Shown: one piece after another, positions 26,054-34,175 of the stretch | How positions within the stretch are numbered: the first letter of the stretch is position 1 | Layout of the letters: the number at the start of each line of letters is the position of its first letter | NCBI RefSeq assembly: GCF_006968745.1 | Contig: NZ_CP030118.1 | Span: forward strand, 2,430,654-2,494,653 | Length of the DNA stretch: 64,000 bases | Reading direction: 5' to 3' | Source of the DNA: Brasilonema sennae CENA114 | GTDB lineage: Bacteria > Cyanobacteriota > Cyanobacteriia > Cyanobacteriales > Nostocaceae | Made by a program: the position numbers and the translations under genes | The notes under the pieces: model-generated | Told to the model about the DNA's origin: nothing | Seen by the model: the letters and a program-made list of their open reading frames with translations, nothing else | Databases searched by the model: none

Positions 26054-26800
26054 ATGAATAACCAGGTTACGATTGCATCACCACTCACTGATTCTAATAG
26101 TTTGCCTTGGCGTTCACTCAAGGAGATTGCTTGTGGTTCGGCGTTAGTCGTTGCCCCTCATCCCGATGATGAGACACTAGGTTGTGGTGGTGCGATCGCC
26201 TTACTACGTTCTCTCAATTTGATGGTACGTGTTTTGGTCATTAGTAACGGTACTCTTTCACACGCTAATTCCCAGAAATTTCCCGCACCTGCGCTGCAGG
26301 CATTGCGGGAAAGTGAAACACTCTCGGCGCTTTCTGTATTAGGAGTGGAAGCAAACGCTGTCACTTTTTTACGTCTGCAAGATGGATCAATTTCAGCACA
26401 GTATAAAGGTGCTGTGACGACTTGCGTTACTTATTTATCAGAAATTGCCCCGCGAATGATCTTTTTACCGTGGCGCTACGATCCTCATCCAGATCATCGA
26501 GCCACTTGGAAGTTAATTCACACCGCGCTGTCTGACTCACGTCTATCACCGCAATTAATCGAGTATCCTATTTGGGATTGGGATCCAGAGCAACGAGGAA
26601 GCTTACCAGAATCTCTTGAAGTCACAAGTTGGCGATTGGATATTAGCGGGGTAGTGCAATTGAAACAGCGAGCGATCGCCGCCTATCGCTCGCAAACCAC
26701 AGATTTAATTGATGATGATCCAGAAGGCTTTCGCCTGACTCCGGAAATGCTTTTGAACTTTACCCGTTCTTGGGAAGTTTATTTAGAAGCCAAAATTTAA
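26054..26800 (+). CDS. PIG-L family deacetylase
   Basis: This 248-residue zinc-dependent deacetylase is of the PIG-L/LmbE family, which removes acetyl groups from N-acetylglucosaminyl-type conjugates. The signature VVAPHPDDETLGCGG gives the metal-binding His-Pro-Asp-Asp. The second metal region, YDPHPDHRATWKLI, is also present. ATG 26054 follows the IscB right end closely; its native upstream region has been replaced. The next gene starts five nt after its stop, so the two are surely co-transcribed. It acts with the acyl-CoA dehydrogenase, NodS-type methyltransferase and GT2 of this locus (inferred). Confidence 0.92.
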   Translation: MNNQVTIASPLTDSNSLPWRSLKEIACGSALVVAPHPDDETLGCGGAIALLRSLNLMVRVLVISNGTLSHANSQKFPAPALQALRESETLSALSVLGVEANAVTFLRLQDGSISAQYKGAVTTCVTYLSEIAPRMIFLPWRYDPHPDHRATWKLIHTALSDSRLSPQLIEYPIWDWDPEQRGSLPESLEVTSWRLDISGVVQLKQRAIAAYRSQTTDLIDDDPEGFRLTPEMLLNFTRSWEVYLEAKI

Positions 26801-26805
26801 GAACT

Positions 26806-28104
26806 ATGAAACTGGCAATTTTTGATATTGATGGAACGCTAACTCAAACAAATGATGTAGATAGCCAATGCTTCGTACAAGCATTTGCCAACGAATTTAA
26901 AATCAAAGAAATAAACACGAACTGGTCTACCTATGGACATACCACTGACTCTGGGATAGCTTTGCAAATTTTTCAGCACAACTGGGGACGTGTTCCCCAA
27001 ACCACTGAGTTATGCCAATTGCAGCAATGCTTTGTAGAGTTATTGCATAGTCATTATATAGAAACTCCTGCATCATTTATCGAAATAGCTGGAGCTTGTG
27101 TGATGTTAAAGCACCTAGCCCAAACAAAAGATTGGGCGATCGCAATTGCTACAGGCGGATGGCGTGCTTCAGCCGAGATGAAGCTGCAAGCGGCGGGGTT
27201 AGATATAACGCAACTACCAGCAGCGTTTGCTGATGATAGCATCTCCCGAGAAGATATTGTGAAAACCGGTGTGTCGAGAGCTAAGGCGTTCTACGATCAG
27301 CCTGATTTTGAAAGAATTGTTTGCATCGGCGATGGCATTTGGGATGTTTTGACTGCTATCCAACTGCAACTACCTTTTGTTGGTGTCGCCAGCGATACAC
27401 AAAAGCCGCTCTTAGAAAATGCTGGTGTTGAGTGTATTATACCAGACTTTATAGACTTTGAATCTTTTTTAAAAGCCCTGGATACTGCCAGCATCCCCAA
27501 CCAGCACAAACCGTTGCAGGTACAAAACAATTCCCTGCCAGCGAGTTATTTTGAAACGCTCTATGGTACTAACCCCGACCCGTGGAAGTTTGAAACGAGC
27601 GAATACGAAAATAAAAAATATACTGCCACAATCGCAGCTTTACCCAAACAGCGCTATCATTATGCTTTTGAAATTGGTGGATCTATCGGTGTTTTGACAG
27701 AAAAGTTAGCCCAACGTTGCGACTCGCTACTTTCTGTTGATGTATCAAAAATAGCTCAGAAAAAAGCAATTCAACGCTGTCAACACTTACCGCAGGTGCG
27801 CTTTGAAATTATGTGTTTGCCAGAAGAGTATCCTGAGGAAATGTTTGATTTGACTGTGGTTTCTGAAGTTGGTTACTACTGGTGCTGGGAAGATCTCAAA
27901 AAAGCTCAACAGTGCATTCTCAAACACCTTGAACCAGGGGGACATCTACTTTTAGTTCACTGGACACAATATGCTCGTGATTATCCCCTCAATGGCGATC
28001 AGGTTCACGACTCCTTTTTTGATTTGACACCTACTCACCTGCGGCATTTAAAAGGTAAACGGGAAGAAGAGTATCGGCTTGACGTGTTTGAACGGGTGTT
28101 TTGA
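26806..28104 (+). CDS. HAD hydrolase fused to NodS-like methyltransferase
   Basis: This 432-residue two-domain protein has an N-terminal HAD phosphatase with motif I FDIDGTLTQTND, motif II IATGG and motif IV GDGIWDV (about residues 1-225). The C-terminal part is a NodS-like SAM methyltransferase, visible as SYFETLYGTNPDPWKFETS, then ALPKQRYHYAFEIGGSIG (motif I) and DLTVVSEVGYYW. In other bacteria the NodS domain is usually a separate gene beside PIG-L, GT2 and acyl-CoA dehydrogenase genes. A combined dephosphorylation and methylation of a glycoconjugate is inferred. The start is ATG 26806. Confidence 0.9.
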   Translation: MKLAIFDIDGTLTQTNDVDSQCFVQAFANEFKIKEINTNWSTYGHTTDSGIALQIFQHNWGRVPQTTELCQLQQCFVELLHSHYIETPASFIEIAGACVMLKHLAQTKDWAIAIATGGWRASAEMKLQAAGLDITQLPAAFADDSISREDIVKTGVSRAKAFYDQPDFERIVCIGDGIWDVLTAIQLQLPFVGVASDTQKPLLENAGVECIIPDFIDFESFLKALDTASIPNQHKPLQVQNNSLPASYFETLYGTNPDPWKFETSEYENKKYTATIAALPKQRYHYAFEIGGSIGVLTEKLAQRCDSLLSVDVSKIAQKKAIQRCQHLPQVRFEIMCLPEEYPEEMFDLTVVSEVGYYWCWEDLKKAQQCILKHLEPGGHLLLVHWTQYARDYPLNGDQVHDSFFDLTPTHLRHLKGKREEEYRLDVFERVF

Positions 28105-28118
28105 GCCAAAATTCCACT

Positions 28119-28149
28119 ATTATGTAAGTACATCCAGTACATACATAAT
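28119..28149. promoter_or_regulatory. Palindromic operator candidate of the PrlF-YhaV pair
   Basis: Arms ATTATGT (28119-28125) and ACATAAT (28143-28149) enclose two GTAC cores. The right arm overlaps the antitoxin start codon. Autorepression by the AbrB-type antitoxin at such a site is typical; here it is inferred. Confidence 0.5.
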
Positions 28150-28483
28150 GAGCGACTCTTACAAAATTCGTAGCACCAAAATTGGTAACAGCGCCGGATT
28201 TCGCCTACCTGCGGAGTTTTACCGCGAACATCCCCAGTTTGCTAATGCTTCAGGTTGGATAGAAGTATTGTCCCCTGATACTGCGATCGTCAAGATTATT
28301 CCCGAATCGGTTGATCACGAGGATGAGGAAGATTCCCTAGTGATGCGCCTGTTTCTCGATTTTGCGACGGCAGAAGCTTTGAAAAATAATACCCTGCAAC
28401 CTTACACAACTGAGATGTCCAAAGCTGCACATAAATTGATTGAGGGTGTGGAATTAGAGGACGAATCGTTGGAAGATGGCTAA
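28148..28483 (+). CDS. prlF: PrlF-type (AbrB fold) antitoxin
   Basis: This 111-residue protein starts MSDSYKIRSTKIGNSAGFRLP, a swapped-hairpin AbrB/SpoVT DNA-binding start like other PrlF antitoxins. The rest is acidic, suited to binding the toxin. Its stop overlaps the start of the following yhaV-like gene by eight nt. It lies 43 nt after the NodS-like gene but has its own operator-like palindrome. The pair lies within the glycoconjugate locus. Confidence 0.82.
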   Translation: MSDSYKIRSTKIGNSAGFRLPAEFYREHPQFANASGWIEVLSPDTAIVKIIPESVDHEDEEDSLVMRLFLDFATAEALKNNTLQPYTTEMSKAAHKLIEGVELEDESLEDG

Positions 28484-28943
28484 GTTTGTCAGTAATGGCT
28501 GGGAGATTTATTTTCACCCACAACTCTTTGGAACTCAGTATCAAGAATTATTTGACCGTGTTTGTAATTTACAGCAAAAGTTACCAGAAAGTGAGTTTAA
28601 AACCCATCCAACAGTGAAGTTATTTGCAGCAATTACTGTTGCAATTGAAACTAAAATTCCTTGCGATCCATTTGGCAGCAATTTTGCTTTGACGGGAGCA
28701 TTAAAGCGCTACGGACGGGTAAAGAAGATGGCTTTACCGCAAAGATATCGCTTGTTTTTTCGAGCATTTGATACCCGAGAATTAAAGGCAATTGTGATTT
28801 TGTGGCTAGGATTTCCCCGCAAAGAGGGAGCAAAGGATGATTGTTATCAAGTTTTTACCAAGATGGTAGCACGCTTAACATTTCCAGATAGTTTGGATGA
28901 ATTAATTGCAGAACCAGAAACAAACCAGGAAGAACCGGAGTAA
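28476..28943 (+). CDS. yhaV: YhaV-type ribonuclease toxin
   Basis: This 155-residue protein of the YhaV (RelE-superfamily) toxin family starts with GWEIYFHPQLFGTQYQELF. It holds VKLFAAITVAIETKIPCDP, LPQRYRLFFRAF and the conserved AIVILWLGFPRKEGAKDDCYQVF near the C-terminus. YhaV cleaves mRNA in association with ribosomes. Both genes look intact, so the system is probably active. Overlap with the antitoxin gene gives coupled translation. Confidence 0.87.
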   Translation: MAKFVSNGWEIYFHPQLFGTQYQELFDRVCNLQQKLPESEFKTHPTVKLFAAITVAIETKIPCDPFGSNFALTGALKRYGRVKKMALPQRYRLFFRAFDTRELKAIVILWLGFPRKEGAKDDCYQVFTKMVARLTFPDSLDELIAEPETNQEEPE

Positions 28944-29013
28944 AACATACAACATAATAGAGGCACCCCTCGAAAATAAACGAACGGAAAGCTTAGAGCA
29001 ACGGTTTGGGACA

Positions 29014-30258
29014 TCAAGATTTAAAGCGCAACAGCTTATTATCTCGACGCCAACTTTCAACACGCAAGCGTAAATCCTGAATAGCCTGTTCAATTTTCAC
29101 ATTTTCCCAGCGAGAAAGCCATATACCTTCGAGTAAAGAGCGTTGTTCAACTTGTTCAAACAACTGACCAAAGGTATATGGTTGTGCAAATTCTTCGACA
29201 AGCCATAGCGTCGGAACTCCCAGCGTATTTGCCAAAAGTGCTACGTGCATATAACTTGGCTTCAAGCCGTTGAGAACACACGACCACATTTTTCGTAATT
29301 GGTGACGCGCTTGGAAACGAGTTTCAATTGCAGCTGCGGATTCAACCAAAAATGATTGCTGTTGCTGTCCCATTTGTGACCACTTACTTAACTGGTTTGC
29401 CAAACCAATGTCTGTACGTCCAGTTTGTCTGGCTGAAGTCACAACCCGTACTAGCGGACTATGACGAAAACGGGCATTCACCCGGACTAAAGCGTTATAG
29501 AATGCAACATCTTCGGGAGTACGGACGGGGGGTAAACCTCCTGCAAGTGCATACATTTGTGCCGTCACCGCAAAACTTGCCCCGTAGTGTTGGTAGTGCC
29601 GAGGAAAACTGTCATAAGGGTCGGGATCGATGTAAGATTCTAATTCTGTAATCAAGTAACGATAGCCTACCTCACGTAGATGACAGGCTCTAGCGTAGGG
29701 ATCTAAGGCAGCACGATCAACTTGGTTTGTGATAATCCGTCCTCCTACTGCATCAGCACCGCAAGCAATTTCATGTAGGTTGGCTGCAATCCAAGTGGGG
29801 CTGACTTGCGAGTCCCCATCGGTTGAGGCAATGATCCCTCGTGTGCGTCCTAAACGACTCAAGCGGTGATATGCCTCATCCATCAAAATCTGACGCACTC
29901 GACCAATGTAAGCTTCTGTCGGGGGTAATGTTTTTTCAATTACGTGGAGTGCAAAAGATGGATGTTGTTGAGCGAAATTCTGGGCGATCGCCACCGAATC
30001 ATCGCTACAATTATTTGCCAGCAAGATAACTTCGTAGCGTTTAGAGTCTAAAAGCTGCCCTTCTAAGTCAACCTGATATGCCAAAGCAGCAAGAGTTTGT
30101 GTCAACGTCTCAGCTTCGTTGCGAACTGGAACAATCACGCAAACTTCACAATATGGTGAAGGCGGCGTTTGGACTAGAGTTTGGGAAAAGCCCCCGTGAA
30201 GTTGTGCAACTGGAAAGTCAGCAACTTGTTGGAAGCACTTACTTTCCATAGAAACCAT
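29014..30258 (-). CDS. GT2 family glycosyltransferase
   Basis: This 414-residue GT-A enzyme has CVIVPVRNEAETLTQTLAAL at its start, NNCSDDS for nucleotide binding and IASTDGDSQVSP as the DXD-type metal site, followed by DAVGGRI. It lacks obvious membrane helices, unlike many GT2 enzymes. It points towards the acyl-CoA dehydrogenase/PIG-L/NodS genes, from which it is separated by the PrlF-YhaV pair. In many bacteria the four functions are neighbours. The product of the set is unknown. Confidence 0.88.
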   Translation of the reverse strand: MVSMESKCFQQVADFPVAQLHGGFSQTLVQTPPSPYCEVCVIVPVRNEAETLTQTLAALAYQVDLEGQLLDSKRYEVILLANNCSDDSVAIAQNFAQQHPSFALHVIEKTLPPTEAYIGRVRQILMDEAYHRLSRLGRTRGIIASTDGDSQVSPTWIAANLHEIACGADAVGGRIITNQVDRAALDPYARACHLREVGYRYLITELESYIDPDPYDSFPRHYQHYGASFAVTAQMYALAGGLPPVRTPEDVAFYNALVRVNARFRHSPLVRVVTSARQTGRTDIGLANQLSKWSQMGQQQQSFLVESAAAIETRFQARHQLRKMWSCVLNGLKPSYMHVALLANTLGVPTLWLVEEFAQPYTFGQLFEQVEQRSLLEGIWLSRWENVKIEQAIQDLRLRVESWRRDNKLLRFKS

Positions 30259-30594
30259 TTTTTCGTCTCCAGGAAAACATACAGATTGTGTTCATTAAAA
30301 CTGGGATTTTTTTTAATCTTTGTATTATTTTTTTAAATTTTAATCATTGAGTTTTCATCCGTCTTTAGCATGATTCGTGTTAATTTTAACTCTACCAACA
30401 GATGTAGTTAAAAACTATCGTTAATTTTCAACTCTTTCATTATCAAACTATTAGCCTTAGAGAATGTTTTCTTGTCCTGAAAGTTTTGTATATAAAATAA
30501 TACATAAATCAGTCTTTTCTTCAAGAATTTCGCCAATAATAATCCTAATCAAAGATATTATTTTTTTATTAAAAAAAATAATTATTAAGTAAGC
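30259..30594. other. 336-nt AT-rich spacer
   Basis: No gene is seen here. It is very AT-rich, with poly-T runs and an A-run near 30572, and probably carries the promoter for the GT2 gene. It ends at the left border of IS607 remnants. Confidence 0.5.
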
Positions 30595-30816
30595 CAGCTA
30601 GCGCGATATCGAAACCGCAGTAGTTTTACAACTCATGCGGTTGAACCAGATGCTAACGGCCAAACGCTTTCTCCTCAAGAGAAATTGACAGCAGATTTGC
30701 TTTGTATTATCCACTGTTTATCGTCTCGGTTGTACGGATTACGTAAATATAAAACAAAAGTGAAGAAAATTGTTGATGGTATAGATCCGTGCAAGGAATC
30801 TGATAGACTTAGGTAA
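30595..30816 (+). pseudogene. IS607-type serine recombinase fragment
   Basis: An open stretch without start reads SPQEKLTADLLCIIHCLSSR and then LYGLRKYKTKVKK before TAA. This is the C-terminal part of an IS607-family serine recombinase (TnpA). The N-terminal HTH and catalytic domain are missing. The TnpB remnant follows 18 nt later, as in IS607 elements. Confidence 0.7.
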
Positions 30817-30834
30817 GTTTAAATAAGTTTAGCT

Positions 30835-31893
30835 ATGTACGCGATAAAAAGAGAGCTAAAACTAAATAACAAAGAAATCTCTCAAATGCGCGGCATTGCT
30901 GGATTTAAGAGGATAATCTACAACTTTGGCTTAGACTTGTTGGTTACTAGCTGGCAATTTCCAGAAATAAAGGCTAGCGATTCTAAGCGAATAGATGCTA
31001 TCAAGAAAGTGTTCACTCAAGTTACGATGCAAAAACCTGAGAATAGTTGGATGAAAAAGTACCCATCAACTATTTATTAGTTTGCATTTATTGACTTGAA
31101 GAACGCTGTTTATCGGTGGCGAGAAGGATTAGCAGAATTCCCTCAGAAGAAGTCCAAAAAGAAAGGAGATTCTTTCACTGTTTATAAAACAGCAGGAGTG
31201 TATCCAGAAAAAGGTAAACCTCCTCTTCCTTTCACTAACCGAGTAACAATTCTTGCGGGAAAACAGATTAAGCTGCCTGGATTAAAAACATTTAGACTTA
31301 AAGAACGAATCGATTTTATTTGTAGTTTTCAAACTTTTACGGTTTCGATCTCTGCGGACAAGTGGTTCGTTTCTTTTGTTTTAGGTGCTCTCAAGATACC
31401 TCCTATTGTTCATCCTGTCCTCATAGCAGGAGTAGATTTGGGAGTAAAGTGCTTAGCGACTGTTAGTGATGGCAGTAAGTACGATATACCCGTTACCACA
31501 ATGATTGCGAAAACCAAGCTCGGTAAGCTCCAGTGGCGTAATCGTAACAAAGTTTTAGGTAATAAAAAATTTCAAATTATAGCCTCTAACAAAGTTACAA
31601 AATACTACATCAGATTGTCTCGTCAACACCTGCGTATCTCTAATATTCGTCAAGATACAACGCAGAATATGACTACTGATTTGATACCAGTTCTCTGTAA
31701 ACTTGCACTTAATACTTACTCTTTAATTCTTGGCGTTCTTGGCGTCTTGGCGGTTCGTTTAATAAATATTAAGTGCATCTTCATGGAGAATTGGTATGAG
31801 TCGCAAAGCGTACAACATTCGGATAGAAGATCTTAACGTATCTGGTATGATTGCGAACCAGAAGCTGGCTGCGGCAGTTAGTAATATTAAGTC
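30835..31893 (+). pseudogene. tnpB: Decayed tnpB (IS607/IS1341-type)
   Basis: The protein begins MYAIKRELKLNNKEISQMRG, a TnpB start. The frame is cut by TAG at 31078 and continues in the same frame (FIDLKNAVYRWREGLAEFPQ, then VDLGVKCLATVSDG as RuvC-I). After about 31640 it is scrambled. A RuvC-II piece, RIEDLNVSGMIANQKLAAAV, appears in another frame from 31797, after ~120 nt of foreign AT-rich sequence. The zinc finger and RuvC-III are absent. The nuclease must be inactive. With the recombinase stump it marks an old IS607 element. Confidence 0.85.
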
Positions 31894-31946
31894 CGGTTGA
31901 ATAGTGTTTAATAAAGTAAGTGTGCGTTTACCAGTTGCGATCGCTA

Positions 31947-32150
31947 ATGCCGAAACTTGTAACAATTCAACCTCACATGAGGGTTGAGGAACTTGAACAA
32001 CGTTATCGTGAGTGTTCTGACGTAGTTGAAAGCCGCCATTATCAAATAATTTGGCTATTAGCCAAAGGAAAGACAACGGCAGAACTAGCCGAAGTAACAG
32101 GCTACAGTCGGGGCTGGATTCGTGGTCTGGCACGACATTACAATCAACAA
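31947..32150 (+). pseudogene. IS630-family transposase N-terminal fragment
   Basis: MPKLVTIQPHMRVEELEQRY followed by IIWLLAKGKTTAELAEVTGYSRGW is the helix-turn-helix start of IS630-type transposases. After about 65 residues it runs into a perfect palindrome and then unrelated repeats. The DDE domain is gone. Confidence 0.82.
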
Positions 32151-32184
32151 GGAGCATTTGCGCACAGCGCAAATGCTCCTTGTT
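32146..32184. repeat. Perfect 18-bp hairpin
   Basis: AACAAGGAGCATTTGCGC (32146-32163), a three-base loop ACA, then the exact reverse complement (32167-32184). It lies at the break point of the IS630 fragment. It is followed by a TTTAGAT tandem array (32207-32236). Confidence 0.9.
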
Positions 32185-32206
32185 TAGGCAAAATGACCGA
32201 AACGAT

Positions 32207-32569
32207 TTTAGATTTTAGATTTTAGATTTTAGATTGGGGTTAGTCGGTACAAGCCTCGTCCTTTTAGGACGAAATTAATTCTTCAATCCGTCAATTTTAG
32301 ATTTGCGATTTTAGATTTTAGATTGGGTTGGTTCGTTTGTTGGCGATCAGCAATGCTAACGCTCCCTGCTGGAGGATCCCACCTCTTCGTTTTTTGATTT
32401 TATCTAGTACCAAAATACTATAAGGCAACCCAGACGCTCACAGTTCATACTATGTGACACTACTAATAGTTCTTAATCGTTAAAACCCGTGTTTTTGTTT
32501 TTTGTAAAACGCTTATTCAGCGCAAGTTCCATGAGGAATGAAAATACGGTTTTTATAAATTATGTCCTA
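32207..32569. other. Repeat-rich gap without genes
   Basis: It contains TTTAGAT heptamer arrays (32207-32236 and about 32300-32325) and a CGTCCTTTTAGGACG foldback near 32258. The remaining sequence resembles nothing I recognise. Confidence 0.5.
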
Positions 32570-32696
32570 CTAGAACACCGATTCACTAATCCCAAAAACC
32601 CGGTTTCTGTTACTGGGAAGACCGAAGTTTCGTTAACTCAACAATAAAAAACCGGGTTTTTTAGTCACAATTATGAATACTGAATCGGTGTTCTAG
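32570..32696. repeat. 127-bp MITE with perfect 16-bp terminal inverted repeats
   Basis: CTAGAACACCGATTCA (32570-32585) and its exact reverse complement TGAATCGGTGTTCTAG (32681-32696) bound the element. Inside is a second pair, AACCCGGTTT / AAACCGGGTTT-like. The right end abuts a comB fragment. Confidence 0.82.
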
Positions 32697-33069
32697 GTGC
32701 GGAATGTGGGTTTGAAGATTTAATTGACGCAGGGGCAATTCTTAGTGATTTACAGCACTTTCAGGTAAGTGAGGTATGCCAATGACAAGGCTAACAACCG
32801 TTAGGTCTTACAATCATGACTAGATGGTGTGCCTCATAAACTTGCAATACGCTCTAAATGGCAGTCTTTCACCAGAAGCAGAAACTGCTGTAGTAGCATT
32901 TCATGCATTCATGCATTTAAGCATGATTTATTAACATATATGAAACAATGCAGTTCTGGAAAAGAGTTGATTGGCAAAGGTTTTTAGTTCGATGTGGAAT
33001 TAGCAGCGGCTTTTAATGTTAGCGATTGCCTACCTTTGTTTAATCGAAACGCTTACATCCGTCATAAAT
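32697..33069 (+). pseudogene. comB: Decayed 2-phosphosulfolactate phosphatase (ComB)
   Basis: Pieces in different frames match the C-terminal half of ComB: AECGFEDLIDAGAILSDL, NGSLSPEAETAVVAF, CSSGKELIGKGF and DVELAAAFNVSDCLPLF. Several frameshifts and a stop separate them. ComB hydrolyses 2-phosphosulfolactate. The 5' half is absent, cut at the MITE. Clearly non-functional. Confidence 0.72.
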
Positions 33070-33105
33070 AAGAACCCCGACTTCTGGTGATAAATCGGGG
33101 TTCTT
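33070..33105. terminator. Hairpin terminator of cutA
   Basis: An 11-bp perfect stem AAGAACCCCGA / TCGGGGTTCTT lies seven nt past the cutA stop (minus strand) and is flanked by T/A runs on both sides. Confidence 0.75.
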
Positions 33106-33111
33106 GGTTTT

Positions 33112-33444
33112 TCAATTTAGTCGCTCTAGTTTTTTTAGAGGTAAAGGAACTTCAGCATTCAGCCATTCTAAGAAGCCTTTGTTTATTTCTGTAGGTGAGA
33201 TTTCTGCAATAAAGTTAGTGTAAGTAATATGCTGGAGAATCACTTCTTCAATTTGCTCCCGATAACCTGATTGAGTTTTTACAATCAAAACGACTTCTGG
33301 TTCTTCTGTAATTTCTCCTTTCCATATATAAGCGCAGGTAATGGGAAACCAATTAACACAAACAGCTAGTTTTTGTTCCAACAAAGCACGACCGATCTGA
33401 CGTGCTTCATCTGAATTATTCAAGGTGATATAGTAAAGTTTCAT
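33112..33444 (-). CDS. cutA: CutA1 divalent-cation tolerance protein
   Basis: This 110-residue protein is a member of the trimeric CutA1 family, linked to metal tolerance though with no settled function. The family core is present: CVNWFPITCAYIWKGEITEEPEVVLIVKT, with the end YTNFIAEISPTEINKGFLEWL. I prefer ATG 33444 (MKLYYITLNN) over the ATG at 33456, since the family normally starts this close to the first strand. A terminator follows. Confidence 0.92.
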   Translation of the reverse strand: MKLYYITLNNSDEARQIGRALLEQKLAVCVNWFPITCAYIWKGEITEEPEVVLIVKTQSGYREQIEEVILQHITYTNFIAEISPTEINKGFLEWLNAEVPLPLKKLERLN

Positions 33445-33469
33445 GTCAATCAACAAAGTAGATCTAAGA

Positions 33470-33715
33470 TTTTTTGAAGAAGAACTCAGTTGTCAGAACG
33501 CAGAACTCAGAATCACTTCCGCCCTTGGATTCAGACCCCACCGAATTGAAGACAACGCTCTTATCCTGCGGAGGCAAACCCTCCCACAGTACTGGCTCCC
33601 GTATAGACGGTGGGGTTTTGAACCCAAAGACTTCCGTTCCCAGAACTCTATAATTTATGCCTGGTTCTTTCTTCTTATTCTGATTCCTGAGTTCTGAGTT
33701 CTGAGTTCTTTTGAT
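33470..33715. repeat. Foldback repeat with AGAACTCAG ends
   Basis: Left end AGAACTCAGAATCA (about 33500) pairs with TGATTCCTGAGTTCT on the right (about 33680). An inner pair is ACCCCACCG (33535) with CGGTGGGGT (33609). The centre has the GCGGAGGCAAACCCTCC module found elsewhere in this window. Non-coding. Confidence 0.6.
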
Positions 33716-33796
33716 AACAGTTCACTCTTTTCTACTCGCTAGAAATCAATTTTGTCGGAAGTCTACTGACTAATATCATATCATAATTCATCTTTT

Positions 33797-33886
33797 ATGA
33801 TGTTGCATACCTTACTTCTGTTTATTACCGCGTTCATTGCGGGTGGACTCAATGCTGTTGCAGGGGGTGGAAGTTTTATTGGCTAA
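33797..33886 (+). pseudogene. N-terminal stub of a TauE/SafE-type transporter
   Basis: Twenty-nine codons read MMLHTLLLFITAFIAGGLNA and VAGGGSFIG before TAA. AGGLNAVAGGGSF is the first-helix signature of TSUP (TauE/SafE) permeases. Nothing of the remaining protein follows. The rest of the gap to 34175 holds no gene. Confidence 0.7.
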
Positions 33887-34175
33887 TTTTGGCGCAAAGG
33901 TAGTTGTATGCGATCGCATAATTAGCCTATACCCGACTACTCCTTTCCCGCCCGAAGATTACCGTAAGGTGTGCAGGGGAGCAGGGGAGCGCTTGGGTGC
34001 ACCGGGTGAGAAATTACATCGGTAATCTTACACCGGGAAGGGAGTAACTATTGTCTGCTAACTTTATTTATCTGGTTTTTAGATAGTTTTTTTCGCACCA
34101 ATTTACCTTAAAGTATTTTTAAGTAGGGACTGCGATATTAGATTTTTGTGACTGCATAGCTGGAGGCAAGACAAA

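Noticed and set aside
31759..32172. Minus-strand frame of 137 codons across the IS remnants
   Set aside because: Antisense to the tnpB and IS630 fragments; no family resemblance.
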